Assembly: GCF_002934455.1 (NCBI RefSeq)
Contig: NZ_PTIR01000015.1
Location: 62,001-126,000, forward strand
Reading direction: 5' to 3'
Length of the DNA stretch: 64,000 nt
Source of the DNA: Trinickia symbiotica
GTDB lineage: Bacteria > Pseudomonadota > Gammaproteobacteria > Burkholderiales > Burkholderiaceae
The position numbers and the translations under genes were made by a program. The notes under the pieces are model-generated. The model worked only from the letters and a program-made list of their open reading frames with translations. It ran no database searches and was not told where the DNA came from. Positions 16,848-24,894 of this stretch are shown piece after piece (the first letter of the stretch is position 1; every line of letters starts with the position of its first letter).

Positions 16848-18037
16848 AACAAGTCCTCGGCGCCCGCAGCGTCCGCCATCGGTGTCGCGGGCTCTGCTGG
16901 AGGAACTGTAGGCGCGGCGGATGTAGCCTCGAGTGCCTCTGGCCAGGCCAGCACTTGCTTATTGAAGAGGGTGAAGTCCATCACCCCTTCGTCGAGCACC
17001 ACGCATTGGACGTTTCGATGACCTTTGAACTTGCCCGCCATTGCAGTGTGCCCCAACTTATTGAAGCAGCATACGAATACGTGCAAGCCGGGGTTGGAGA
17101 GGGAACGCATGACGAGGTTAAGGATGTGCTCGTCGGCGAACGAGAAACCAAAGGTGATAAGTACTGCGTTGGGCTTTTCGAGTTCATAGCTGAGCAGCCG
17201 CAACATCTGGTAATAGTGCTCCTCATAAACCGTCTCGTGGAACTTCCACTTCGTCGGATTCACGATGGGCATCTGTTCATACCTTGTCCAAAACGCCTTC
17301 ATCGCCTCGTCGGTAAATCCTGGTTCAGGGAGGTCCGCAAGCGTGAGGGCTGGATTATCGAGGGCAGCGGAAAATGGTTGCAACAACTCGTTCGCTTCGT
17401 CATCAAGCAGAGAAGCACGTGCCGACAGGTCGTAGCCAACCTGAATCGCGGCGCCTAACTTACTCCAGTACACTGATCCATGCAGATGGATTAGGTTTAT
17501 CTGCGGGATGCTGCTCTGATAGCGACCAAAAACCCCGGCCTGGCAAAGGTAAGCTCCGAAGTTCCTGGCCTGCAGAATGCGCTGGGTGAAGCCACGCGCT
17601 CCGTCGTTCAGCACGAAGTCAATCTGGCCTTCCCTGATGAGCGCGTCAGCCACGAGCGGGAAGCAGCCATCGTAGTTAGTCGTGAAAACGTTGCAGCGCC
17701 GATCCAGCGCCTTGCGGCGTTTCACCATCTCCAGCGCAGTCATCAGGAAGGTGCGGTAGTTCTTGATGACCGTGGCGCCTGAATCTGTAGCCATCGCGCC
17801 ATCCAGGCTGAGCCGTTCAGCGGGCCGGATGCAGTTCGCGTAGTAGTGCATGAACAGCGGGATCAAGCGCCGGTCGTTCTCCTGCTCGAACTTGGTTGCA
17901 AGCTCTTCCAGGGTGTAGCGCGCGTCGCCGTCGCCAGTTCGTAGCTGCAACTGCAGGGTCGGCAAGAGGCCGAATGACGCGCCCGATCCAAACAAGAAGT
18001 TGATGTCCTTGTCATAGATGTCGCTGATTGCAATCAC
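16844..18037 (-). CDS. SIR2-domain NAD+ hydrolase (SIR2-HerA defence system)
   Basis: The 397-aa protein carries a SIR2 Rossmann domain from its first residues: NFLFGSGASFGLLP (GAS motif 19-21), FTTNYDG (118-124) and HLHGS with catalytic His186. The final third (NAVLITFGFSFADEHI, then LHVFVCCF) closes the SIR2 fold. In this family the domain degrades NAD+ and so stops growth of infected cells. The C-terminal 35 residues are a Pro/Ala-rich tail, perhaps a tether to HerA. The start is a GTG at 18037 with a near-perfect AAGGAGG 5 bases upstream. It is first of the two-gene operon. Confidence 0.9.
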   Translation of the reverse strand: MIAISDIYDKDINFLFGSGASFGLLPTLQLQLRTGDGDARYTLEELATKFEQENDRRLIPLFMHYYANCIRPAERLSLDGAMATDSGATVIKNYRTFLMTALEMVKRRKALDRRCNVFTTNYDGCFPLVADALIREGQIDFVLNDGARGFTQRILQARNFGAYLCQAGVFGRYQSSIPQINLIHLHGSVYWSKLGAAIQVGYDLSARASLLDDEANELLQPFSAALDNPALTLADLPEPGFTDEAMKAFWTRYEQMPIVNPTKWKFHETVYEEHYYQMLRLLSYELEKPNAVLITFGFSFADEHILNLVMRSLSNPGLHVFVCCFNKLGHTAMAGKFKGHRNVQCVVLDEGVMDFTLFNKQVLAWPEALEATSAAPTVPPAEPATPMADAAGAEDLL

Positions 18038-18619
18038 TGTCCCTCCTTTGCCGAATCACTGCTCGACTTGCGGATCGTGCAAGGAGATGACGCTTGCGGA
18101 CATCGCTCCCCCGTTGCGCAACGCTTCGTTTATATTCTCGCAAGCAGACAAGTGCTCGCTTTGATGCTGCCTTCTTAGTGTTCTACTGGCTTAATGATAC
18201 GTGATTGCTGTGCTGGCGCACGCCTGACCTCCGCCCCGGAACAGGACGTCAACGTTCGCCAGAAGCCTCTGTTCGAACGAAAATGCCCGGATTACCCGTT
18301 GCGGTAGGGTCTCGCTCCATCCGCTCTGTGTCGGTTTCGCGCGATCGCATCGACCAAGCGCTTTTTTTCTATCAGCCAAACTATCTTCTCCGCCGAAGGG
18401 CTTGAACCCATATGACAATCGCGGCGACGCGGAGGCCCGCCGGTTCGCCATCTCGCCCGGAGCCGCTCCGTCGCGTCCCTCGGCATCCGCAAGACGGGCG
18501 GTGATTCGATGCTGGTGAGGTCAATGCAACGTCAAGTGCATTTTTGCACCGTCGTACGGCTTGCTTGACAGCGCCTCGTTTCCGTCTTGGCGTCAGCGCC
18601 TGCCCGCCCGCGGAGTAGA
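18038..18619. other. 582-bp gap without a supported gene
   Basis: The stretch separates SIR2 from the immunity gene. It contains short open frames on both strands, none with a plausible ribosome site or family resemblance. A small hairpin GTGCA-TTTT-TGCAC lies at about 18536-18549. GC content is mixed. It may be a remnant of deleted cargo or contain the SIR2 promoter. Confidence 0.5.
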
Positions 18620-19063
18620 TCAAGCGCCTGGCACTAGGCCAAGCCAAATCGAGTCGCACACGACAGCCACTTCCGCACCACAGGACGGCTCAAGAACGAA
18701 CAGAGCCTTCCGTCCTGCGACGAAATCGGCGATGCGCTGATCGATTTGCTTTTGATCCACCGTCGCCTGGGAATCGTCTCTGCTGTCCACCCAACGCAAC
18801 CACTGTCCGGCCTCGGCGGCAGAAAAATGGTACGTCGGCGAAATGAGCAGGCGTGAGACAACGTTCTGTTCGGCGAAGTCAACGATCCGCTGCGAAACGA
18901 CTCCTACAAAGCGGAAAGTCCCGGTCGTTCCGTCTACCCGTGCGAATCGGAGTAGCAATTCCCGATCGGTCGGACGATGGTCGATCCCGACCAGTTCGGC
19001 GTCGTGAAAAGTGGGCCGCTCGCCCTCGAATCCGATGACGTTTTGATAATTTTCGTTTTGCAT
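18620..19063 (-). CDS. Putative immunity protein (147 aa)
   Basis: The start MQNENYQNVIGFEGERP at 19063 is chosen because the frame upstream only overlaps the toxin gene antisense-like. FHDAELVGIDHRPTDRELLL, FRFVGVVSQRIVDF and QNVVSRLLIS resemble immunity proteins of polymorphic toxin systems, where such FHDA-type proteins follow the toxin. It lies 19 bases after the toxin stop on the same strand, the normal order. It should bind and block the C-terminal toxin domain in the cytoplasm. The exact immunity family is not certain. Confidence 0.65.
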   Translation of the reverse strand: MQNENYQNVIGFEGERPTFHDAELVGIDHRPTDRELLLRFARVDGTTGTFRFVGVVSQRIVDFAEQNVVSRLLISPTYHFSAAEAGQWLRWVDSRDDSQATVDQKQIDQRIADFVAGRKALFVLEPSCGAEVAVVCDSIWLGLVPGA

Positions 19064-19082
19064 CCTCGTACTCCGATTGCGG

Positions 19083-19907
19083 TCAGGGAAGAATAGACAT
19101 CGGCACACCCGGCCCCCGTTGCGGCTTGCCAGTAAGCGGATTGATTGCCCAGTTATGTGCGTGTGGTATGCCTTGGCCGTGATCGTGGTCAAAATCGAAA
19201 TCGACCGCTGGGTTGCCGTCACCTCCGTACAAACGCATTTGTCCGCTGCCGGGGTTCGTGTACCACGTGCCCGGTTCGCCCGTATTTGGCGTTTTCGCGA
19301 TCTCAAAGGCGCCATCGGTTGGCGCCTCGTCGGCGTACTCGAATGGTTGCGCATCTCCGAGTGGCGTGGACGGATCGGCGTCTGCGGCGGCAGCATCGCC
19401 CGGCGTCCTAGCGATAACGCTCTCGAGGTATTTGATTAGATCGTCAGCGCTCACGTCATCGTAACGCTGCATCCAAGAATACGACTTGGGAGCGGAAACT
19501 GCGTCACTCAGCCTCGCGGACGTGCCGCTTCCACCCGCTGCCATCTCAGCGAATGACTGACGGGAAGGCGGGATTGCGCCGATTCGGCGCGTCGGCTGAG
19601 GCGCACAGCCGCCCCCGTCTAATCGCTTCGCCGCGCGCTCTATCACAACCATCAGCCTGCCGCTTTTCACTGCTGACCGAAGCAAGGCGATTGTATCGCT
19701 CGGGTTCACGCCGGGCGGGTTGTATCCCATGTGAAGTCCGAACTGCCGAAGGTAATCGCGTGCCTGATAGATCGAACGTGTTCGCGGCCAACGCCGCAAG
19801 AATTCCTCGACGTCCTGCTGGCGCTTTCCCGCCAAGTTTCCCAAGGCGGCTCCGTCGGAAAGAATTGCTTGTTCACCAAAACCCAAGTCGATTTTGACCG
19901 AGGCCAT
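19083..19907 (-). CDS. Putative polymorphic toxin with His-rich C-terminal domain
   Basis: The 274-aa protein begins MASVKIDLGFGEQAILSD at 19907; GGAG lies 12 bases upstream. It has no signal peptide. An N-terminal region of about 110 residues (with TIALLRSAVKSGRLMVVIER) is followed by a Ser/Ala/Asp-rich linker. The compact C-terminal module has GTWYTNPGSGQMRLYGGDGN, DFDFDHDHGQG (236-246) and PHAHNW (248-253). Asp/His-rich ends of this type cap many Rhs and related polymorphic toxins and suggest a metal-dependent nuclease. The N-terminal part may serve as adaptor for type VI or other export. Target and route are inferred. Confidence 0.6.
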   Translation of the reverse strand: MASVKIDLGFGEQAILSDGAALGNLAGKRQQDVEEFLRRWPRTRSIYQARDYLRQFGLHMGYNPPGVNPSDTIALLRSAVKSGRLMVVIERAAKRLDGGGCAPQPTRRIGAIPPSRQSFAEMAAGGSGTSARLSDAVSAPKSYSWMQRYDDVSADDLIKYLESVIARTPGDAAAADADPSTPLGDAQPFEYADEAPTDGAFEIAKTPNTGEPGTWYTNPGSGQMRLYGGDGNPAVDFDFDHDHGQGIPHAHNWAINPLTGKPQRGPGVPMSILP

Positions 19908-20282
19908 TGATCGATCTTCTCCGTATGTGTAAGGGAATGGGCTGCCATCGTAGCACCGACTCCCGCGATACAAGCCTGTATATCCGGTATCGGTCTACAT
20001 ACCTCGCCCGGTCTCCTGACTATCGGTTCTCTTTCTCGGCTATCGACGATGGGACCGGGGCAAAAACAACGGCAGTTGACGTCGGCCGCGTTTTCGCATG
20101 AAGTTCGGCCAACTGCACGTCAGATTTGCATGACGGACGCTCGATTGAAGGACTCTACAAGCCGGCATGGCGTTGCCGCGCCCGCCCCAGCTTGATGCCG
20201 AGGAACTTGCGAATCTCTGCGCATGCTGCCGCACTCAATCTTAACCGACACGCCCTCCGCCACCCCCGCCCAACGTCCCGCG
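19908..20282. other. 375-bp gap holding the right island boundary
   Basis: No gene is supported here. The gap contains the toxin promoter region (high-coordinate side of 19907) and the 14-base tRNA-Ser copy at 20249-20262. A C-rich run follows, and then the luxR stop. Confidence 0.5.
20249..20262 (+). repeat. Right direct repeat of island, putative attR
   Basis: CACGCCCTCCGCCA is identical to the last 14 bases of tRNA-Ser(UGA) at 8352-8365, in the same orientation. Upstream bases do not continue the match. It lies 20 bases from the luxR stop. Confidence 0.5.
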
Positions 20283-20999
20283 TCACAATTCGATCAGTCC
20301 CATCCCCACAGCCTTGATCATCGCGGCGCTTCTCGAATGAACCCCCATTTTGATGCGGATATTGGTGATGTGATAGTTGATCGTCGACTGCGAGCAACTG
20401 AGGATCTGAGAAATCTCCCAAGTCCCCTTTCCCAACGACATCCACTTCAGGCATTCCATCTCTCGCGGCGTGAGCTTCGGTGCGACGGCGCTCGTTTTCT
20501 GCCTCGCGAGTGAGAGACCTGCCGGAGATGCAAAGTCGCGCACAAGACCTAATTCGGGCAGGCTCGAGACGGCATCACGCTTTGCCTCATCCGATCGGAC
20601 GCTGCTTGCGAAGCACAGCATGCCGACCTCATGCTTTGGGCCGTGAATCGGCAGCGCCACGCCCCATCTCGGCCCGAATGCGCATGCCTGCTCATAGAGC
20701 GCCTCTTCCTGCGCGCCAATGAAGGTTTCGCTTCGCCAAACAAGGGGAGTCATCTTTGACCAGCAATGCCGAACGATCGGGTCGATCTCCGCATATCGCT
20801 TTTGCTCGTAGATTTTCTGCCACACGGCGGGGTAATTGCTCTTATAAAACACCTCACTATAGGGCAGGCTATCTCTTGGCAGCAGCGCGAAGGTCGTGTA
20901 CTCGAGTTGATGGCGCCGCCCCACCTCAACGAGCCCATTGAACCAGACGTCAATATTCACCGCGTTCTGTAGTGAGGAATCGATAAACTCACGAAGCAT
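20283..20999 (-). CDS. LuxR-family quorum-sensing receptor/regulator (solo)
   Basis: This is a 238-aa transcription factor with an N-terminal acyl-homoserine-lactone-binding domain and a C-terminal LuxR helix-turn-helix (LTPREMECLKWMSLGKGTWE, then SQSTINYHITNIRIKMG). The four invariant ligand-pocket residues W60, Y64, D73 and W88 have exactly the spacing of W57, Y61, D70 and W85 in TraR, so a genuine lactone receptor is likely. The start at 20999 has a G-rich GGGGGG site close upstream; an ATG 8 codons earlier is possible. No luxI synthase is in the window, so it may be a solo receptor or pair with a distant synthase. Confidence 0.9.
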   Translation of the reverse strand: MLREFIDSSLQNAVNIDVWFNGLVEVGRRHQLEYTTFALLPRDSLPYSEVFYKSNYPAVWQKIYEQKRYAEIDPIVRHCWSKMTPLVWRSETFIGAQEEALYEQACAFGPRWGVALPIHGPKHEVGMLCFASSVRSDEAKRDAVSSLPELGLVRDFASPAGLSLARQKTSAVAPKLTPREMECLKWMSLGKGTWEISQILSCSQSTINYHITNIRIKMGVHSRSAAMIKAVGMGLIEL

Positions 21000-21434
21000 G
21001 CTGCCCCCCAGAGTAGTTATCAAAATGCCACCTTGCCTGCGCGCCGCGAGGCAGACGGTTCTTCTTATCGTTTGGCAGATCGAAGATACAAGGTAATTAG
21101 ATTATTTTCAAATTTTTATATGACCCTGTCATCCCCATATCTGAGAAATCTGCACTGAATAGCTCGAATCGTCGAGATCAATAAGTCGATTTCTCAAACG
21201 TTGGGTTTTGGATTATTAAATCGGCCTTAGGCGGGGCATGGAGTGCTCGCACGAGAGATCGGACACCTCGCGGCGGGAAAACCTGATTTGCCAATGCTTT
21301 TCCCAACAAATGCGACATAACCTCCGATTGGCAGCGATTCGAGCTCCGTGCCCCTCTCCCCACCGCGCTTAAGCCAATTCGCATAGGCAAGTGATTTGCT
21401 CGAGGTAATTTGCCTGTACGCCGGGAGACGGCAA
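21000..21434. other. Intergenic region between luxR and exported-protein genes
   Basis: This 435-bp divergent intergenic stretch is unusually AT-rich at 21080-21125 and probably carries promoters for both directions. I see no gene and no convincing lux box. Confidence 0.5.
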
Positions 21435-22190
21435 ATGCATGCACGAAGATCGCAGACGATACTGGCGCCCGCGATAGCGCTATTGCTGTCATGCTCCGCA
21501 TCCGCACAAAAGAGCGGCCCGACGAGCGTCGATACGGCCCCTGCGCCAGTTTCGATCGCGGCCGCCCTCGGCACGCCGCAGCGTCAGGCAGCGGAAGCGG
21601 CGCTGCATGGCCTCGCCGATCGCCTGAGTGCCAACTCGGACGCAAACGGTATCAATCGCGTCATGGCCGTCGACGATTACGCTCGATTGCGTCACGCGTC
21701 ACTCGGTGACGGCTTCGAAATGAATATCGTCGACCCTGTCGCGCTGTTGGCCGGACAACCGCTCGATGCCTGCCTTCGAGGCACCGGGCAATGGCGCTTC
21801 CTCGTGATTGTGGCTGGCAAACCGGTAGGGCTTCTGACCGTCGAGCGCGTCGGCAACGAGTGGAAAATGGTGGCTGCCGGCGCAAGCGGACTCGCCGTGG
21901 AAGTCGCGGGCGTCGAAGCGCGCTATGCCGGCGAGACGCCGCGGCCACGATTGCGCTTCATCCGCAGCTTGCAGGCCGTAGCCGACTTCATCGAAGTGAC
22001 CTACCCCTCCCCCTTCGGCGAACCCGTCCGACGAAGCTACGTTCCGCTTGCGAGCGCGCGCGCCGCGCTTTACGACGAGCAGCTTCGGACGGACGGCTTT
22101 TCGGCCCCACCCCTACCCGAATCGGAAGTCGGAAGCAGGCTCATCGAGCGCGTGCGCCTCGGCATGCGCGATCCTCGCTTCATGCGGTGA
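21435..22190 (+). CDS. Exported protein of unknown function (251 aa)
   Basis: The start MHARRSQTILAPAIALLLS at 21435 has GGGAGACGG upstream and gives a clear Sec signal peptide with cleavage likely after ASA (about residue 24). A Cys in LLSC could instead make it a lipoprotein, though the lipobox is poor. The mature part (VDDYARLRHASLGDGFEMNI, WRFLVIVAGKPVGLLTVE, EVTYPSPFGEPVRRSYVPL) is a mixed alpha/beta periplasmic domain that I do not recognise. It ends 10 bases before the papain-like protease gene on the same strand, so both are probably one transcript and may act together outside the cytoplasm. Confidence 0.75.
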   Translation: MHARRSQTILAPAIALLLSCSASAQKSGPTSVDTAPAPVSIAAALGTPQRQAAEAALHGLADRLSANSDANGINRVMAVDDYARLRHASLGDGFEMNIVDPVALLAGQPLDACLRGTGQWRFLVIVAGKPVGLLTVERVGNEWKMVAAGASGLAVEVAGVEARYAGETPRPRLRFIRSLQAVADFIEVTYPSPFGEPVRRSYVPLASARAALYDEQLRTDGFSAPPLPESEVGSRLIERVRLGMRDPRFMR

Positions 22191-22200
22191 GGAGACGCGC

Positions 22201-22800
22201 ATGAACGTTCGCATGGGATTTGCCCTTGTCGTCACCGCATTCATCGCGGTTCTATTGCTCGACCTGCCTCCGGCCGCCTTCGCCGCTGCTGATCAACTCG
22301 ACCTTCCGGTCGTCGAACAGGAGCACAGCGAATGGTGCTGGGACGCTGACGCCTCCGCCGTGCTCGCTTTCCGCGGCGTCCCCGCGACGCAGTGCGCAAT
22401 CGGGAACTGGGTCGGCTCGATCGACTACGCTTGCGGGAACTATCCGTTCTATTGGGACGACCCAGCGAACTCGCCGAACTATCTCGCGGGAACGACGGGA
22501 ATTGCCGGGATCCTTTGGTATTGGGGCCGACGCGATTCTCGGTACTACACGGAACCGCTCGCGTATCCGGCAGTGCGATCGGCGATCATGCACGGTCATC
22601 CCATTGTCGTTCTATGGAACTGGTACGGCGGCGGCGGACATTTCATCGTCATAGACGGCTACGACGATGACGGCTCTATGGTGTACTTCATGAATCCCTG
22701 GCCGGGGGAGGGAGCGGGAATCGGGGACTACGAGTGGACTCGCGATGGGAGCGGAGAGATGGGCACGCACTGGTGGTCGGAATCGCTGATCATTTATTGA
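22201..22800 (+). CDS. Exported papain-like (C39/C70-type) cysteine protease
   Basis: The 199-aa precursor has a signal peptide (MGFALVVTAFIAVLLLD, cleavage after AFA at about 28). The mature enzyme shows papain-like landmarks in order: Gln40 for the oxyanion hole in VVEQEHSEWCW, Cys46, His147 in GGGGHFIVIDGY, and Asn165 in YFMNPWPG. This matches the peptidase C39-like/AvrRpt2 (C70) group, secreted proteases often used against other cells or hosts. Usual family members read WCWAA after the Cys; here it is WCWDAD, a small deviation. The frame is open upstream to 22048, but the ATG at 22201 follows GGAGACGCGC and begins the signal peptide. Confidence 0.85.
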   Translation: MNVRMGFALVVTAFIAVLLLDLPPAAFAAADQLDLPVVEQEHSEWCWDADASAVLAFRGVPATQCAIGNWVGSIDYACGNYPFYWDDPANSPNYLAGTTGIAGILWYWGRRDSRYYTEPLAYPAVRSAIMHGHPIVVLWNWYGGGGHFIVIDGYDDDGSMVYFMNPWPGEGAGIGDYEWTRDGSGEMGTHWWSESLIIY

Positions 22801-22935
22801 GCTGCGCCTCGTTAGGAGCCGCACCTAGGGAGGGCGAATCGGGATGCGCAACGGCGCTGCGTCGCCTAGGCTCTTATCAACGCTTTTCATCTCGCTCAGC
22901 CGAGCGCTCATCGGAAGCTTCACCGCACCACTGCC

Positions 22936-23448
22936 ATGCTCACCATCGTCAACCGTCGCCCGCCCATCTTGCGCGCCCATGGGCTGTGGCACCTCGTTTC
23001 CTTCGGCGCATTGCTCGTCACGGGCGCCTGCACGTTCACGCCACCCGAGCGTCCGTCGGCTGTGACGCTGCCGCCCCCGGCCGCCGTCAACAGCCTGACC
23101 CTGGATCAGTATCGGTATGCCGTTGCCCAACGGATCACCGAGCGCAATCCGTCTTATGTGCTCAAGCGCGCACCACAAGCCATGCTGCGTTCGCTCGTGG
23201 TCGTCGCGTTCACGGTCAATCGGAACGGCGAAGTCGTGTCATCCTCGGTTTACCGGACCAACGGCGATGACGACGCGGAAGCGACCGCGCTGGCAACGCT
23301 ACGCCGCGCATCGCCGCTGCCGCCGCCGCCGCCAAAGCTGCTCAACCGGCTCGGCCAGGTCGAGATGATGGAAGACTGGCTCTTCAACGACGACGGTAAA
23401 TTCCAGCTCCGCACGCTCGCCCTCCCTCAAGCACAAGCGTTCGATTAG
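22936..23448 (+). CDS. TonB C-terminal-like exported protein
   Basis: The 170-aa protein has a hydrophobic N-terminal segment ending in LLVTGACTF, which may be a lipoprotein or uncleaved anchor. A Pro-rich stretch and a TonB C-terminal-like domain follow (RSLVVVAFTVNRNGEVVSSS, ATALATLRRASPLPPPPPKL). TonB proteins couple inner-membrane energy to outer-membrane transport, but this one is short, lacks a long periplasmic span and has no exbBD nearby. A structural or partner role is as likely. It follows the protease gene by 135 bases on the same strand. Confidence 0.7.
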   Translation: MLTIVNRRPPILRAHGLWHLVSFGALLVTGACTFTPPERPSAVTLPPPAAVNSLTLDQYRYAVAQRITERNPSYVLKRAPQAMLRSLVVVAFTVNRNGEVVSSSVYRTNGDDDAEATALATLRRASPLPPPPPKLLNRLGQVEMMEDWLFNDDGKFQLRTLALPQAQAFD

Positions 23449-23571
23449 CGTCTTATAATTCCGGGCACCCCGCGCCCGGATCGCGGCGAACGACGCGTCG
23501 CGAGCCCGTCACGCGCGCCATCGCGCGCTGTGATGATCGAGCGCGTCCCGACAAACATGGAGACCAAACCT

Positions 23572-24888
23572 ATGTCGGCTTCGCCGTCTTCCCCCACCGT
23601 GGCATCCTCTTCCGACGCGGCAAACGCATCCAGCCGCTCGCGTATCGTATTCGCCAGTTTCATCGGCACGGCGATCGAGTTCTACGACTTCTACGTCTAC
23701 GCGACCGCCGCCGCACTCGTCATCGGGCCGGTGTTCTTTCCCCACAGTTCGACCACCGCGCAGGCGCTATCGGCATTCGTCACGTTCGGCCTCGCCTTCA
23801 TCGCGCGGCCGATCGGGTCGCTCCTGTTCGGCCATTTCGGCGACCGGATCGGACGCAAGTCGACGCTCGTGGCCTCGCTGCTCGTCATGGGCCTCTCCAC
23901 GACGCTCATCGGCTTCGTGCCCGGCTACGATTCCATCGGCGGCCTGGCCCCCGTACTGCTCTGCATCCTACGACTCGGTCAGGGTATCGGGCTCGGCGGG
24001 GAATGGGGCGGCGCAGCATTGCTCGCCACCGAGTACGCGCCGGCACAACGCCGCGGCTGGTTCGGCATGTTCCCTCAGCTCGGACCGTCGGTCGGCTTTC
24101 TTGCGTCGAACGGCCTCTTTTTCGGGTTGGCGCTCGCGCTATCCGATGCGCAGTTTCGAAGCTGGGGGTGGCGTGTGCCGTTCATTCTAAGCGCGGTGCT
24201 GGTTGCGCTCGGGCTCTATGTGCGGCTGAAGATTGCCGAAACGCCGGCGTTCCAGGCAGCGATCGAGCGGCGTGAGCGCGTGCGTGTTCCGCTCGTCTCG
24301 CTATTCGCGAACCACGGTTGGCCGACACTGCTCGGCGCACTCGCGATGGTGGTCTGCTACACGCTCTTCTATATCTCGACCGTCTTCACGCTCTCGTACG
24401 GTGTATCGGCATTGCATTTCTCACGGCAGAGCTTCCTCGCGATGCTCTGCTTCGCCGTCGTCTTCATGGCGATCGCAACACCGCTTTCCGCATGGGCAAG
24501 CGATCGGTTCGGCCGGCGGCCTGTCCTCATCACGGGGATCACAGCCGCTATCGTCTCCGGCTTTGCGATGGCTCCGCTAGTCAGCAGCGGCTCGACACCG
24601 CTCGTCACCCTCTTCCTCACGCTCGAGCTGTTCTTGATGGGCGTCACGTTCGCACCGATGGGCGCGCTGCTGCCGGAGCTCTTCCCCACGCGCGTGCGCT
24701 ACACGGGCGCGGGTGTCGCATACAACCTCGGCGGCATTCTCGGCGCCTCGGTCGCGCCCTACATCGCGACGATGCTCGCCGCGCGCGGCGGTCTCGCCTG
24801 GGTCGGCGGCTACGTATCCGTCGCCGCGGCGATCAGCCTCGTCGCCGTTCTCCTCATGCGTGAGACGCGCGACGTGTCATTGTCCTGA
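23572..24888 (+). CDS. MFS transporter of the metabolite:H+ symporter (MHS) family
   Basis: The 438-aa inner-membrane protein has 12 predicted helices. MHS signatures are FASFIGTAIEFYDFYVYATA in helix 1, the loop GHFGDRIGRKSTL, LCILRLGQGIGLGGEWGGAA in helix 4, and DRFGRRPVL in the second half. This family takes up organic acids and related solutes (shikimate, alpha-ketoglutarate, proline/betaine). The substrate cannot be told from sequence. The start at 23572 is preceded by GGAG at a good distance; the frame is open to 23530. It converges with the OpgC-like gene, with only 6 bases between stops. Confidence 0.88.
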   Translation: MSASPSSPTVASSSDAANASSRSRIVFASFIGTAIEFYDFYVYATAAALVIGPVFFPHSSTTAQALSAFVTFGLAFIARPIGSLLFGHFGDRIGRKSTLVASLLVMGLSTTLIGFVPGYDSIGGLAPVLLCILRLGQGIGLGGEWGGAALLATEYAPAQRRGWFGMFPQLGPSVGFLASNGLFFGLALALSDAQFRSWGWRVPFILSAVLVALGLYVRLKIAETPAFQAAIERRERVRVPLVSLFANHGWPTLLGALAMVVCYTLFYISTVFTLSYGVSALHFSRQSFLAMLCFAVVFMAIATPLSAWASDRFGRRPVLITGITAAIVSGFAMAPLVSSGSTPLVTLFLTLELFLMGVTFAPMGALLPELFPTRVRYTGAGVAYNLGGILGASVAPYIATMLAARGGLAWVGGYVSVAAAISLVAVLLMRETRDVSLS

Positions 24889-24894
24889 CCGGGC

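Larger units (their letters stand above)
8366..20262. mobile_element. tRNA-Ser-associated defence island
   Basis: This is an 11.9-kb block between the tRNA-Ser and a 14-base copy of its 3' end. Gene content is entirely accessory: YaaC-like, TIR/deoxyribosyltransferase-like, serine recombinase, caspase-like, SIR2-HerA and toxin-immunity genes. Base composition is visibly less GC-rich than in the flanking core genes, with more A/T at third codon positions. No tyrosine integrase is present, so the element is either a decayed remnant, mobilised in trans, or moved by the serine recombinase. The right boundary rests on the short repeat only. Confidence 0.6.

Noticed and set aside
21000-21434. lux box for the LuxR regulator
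   Set aside because: Only a CCCTGT half-like match is visible near 21124; no dyad of normal length.
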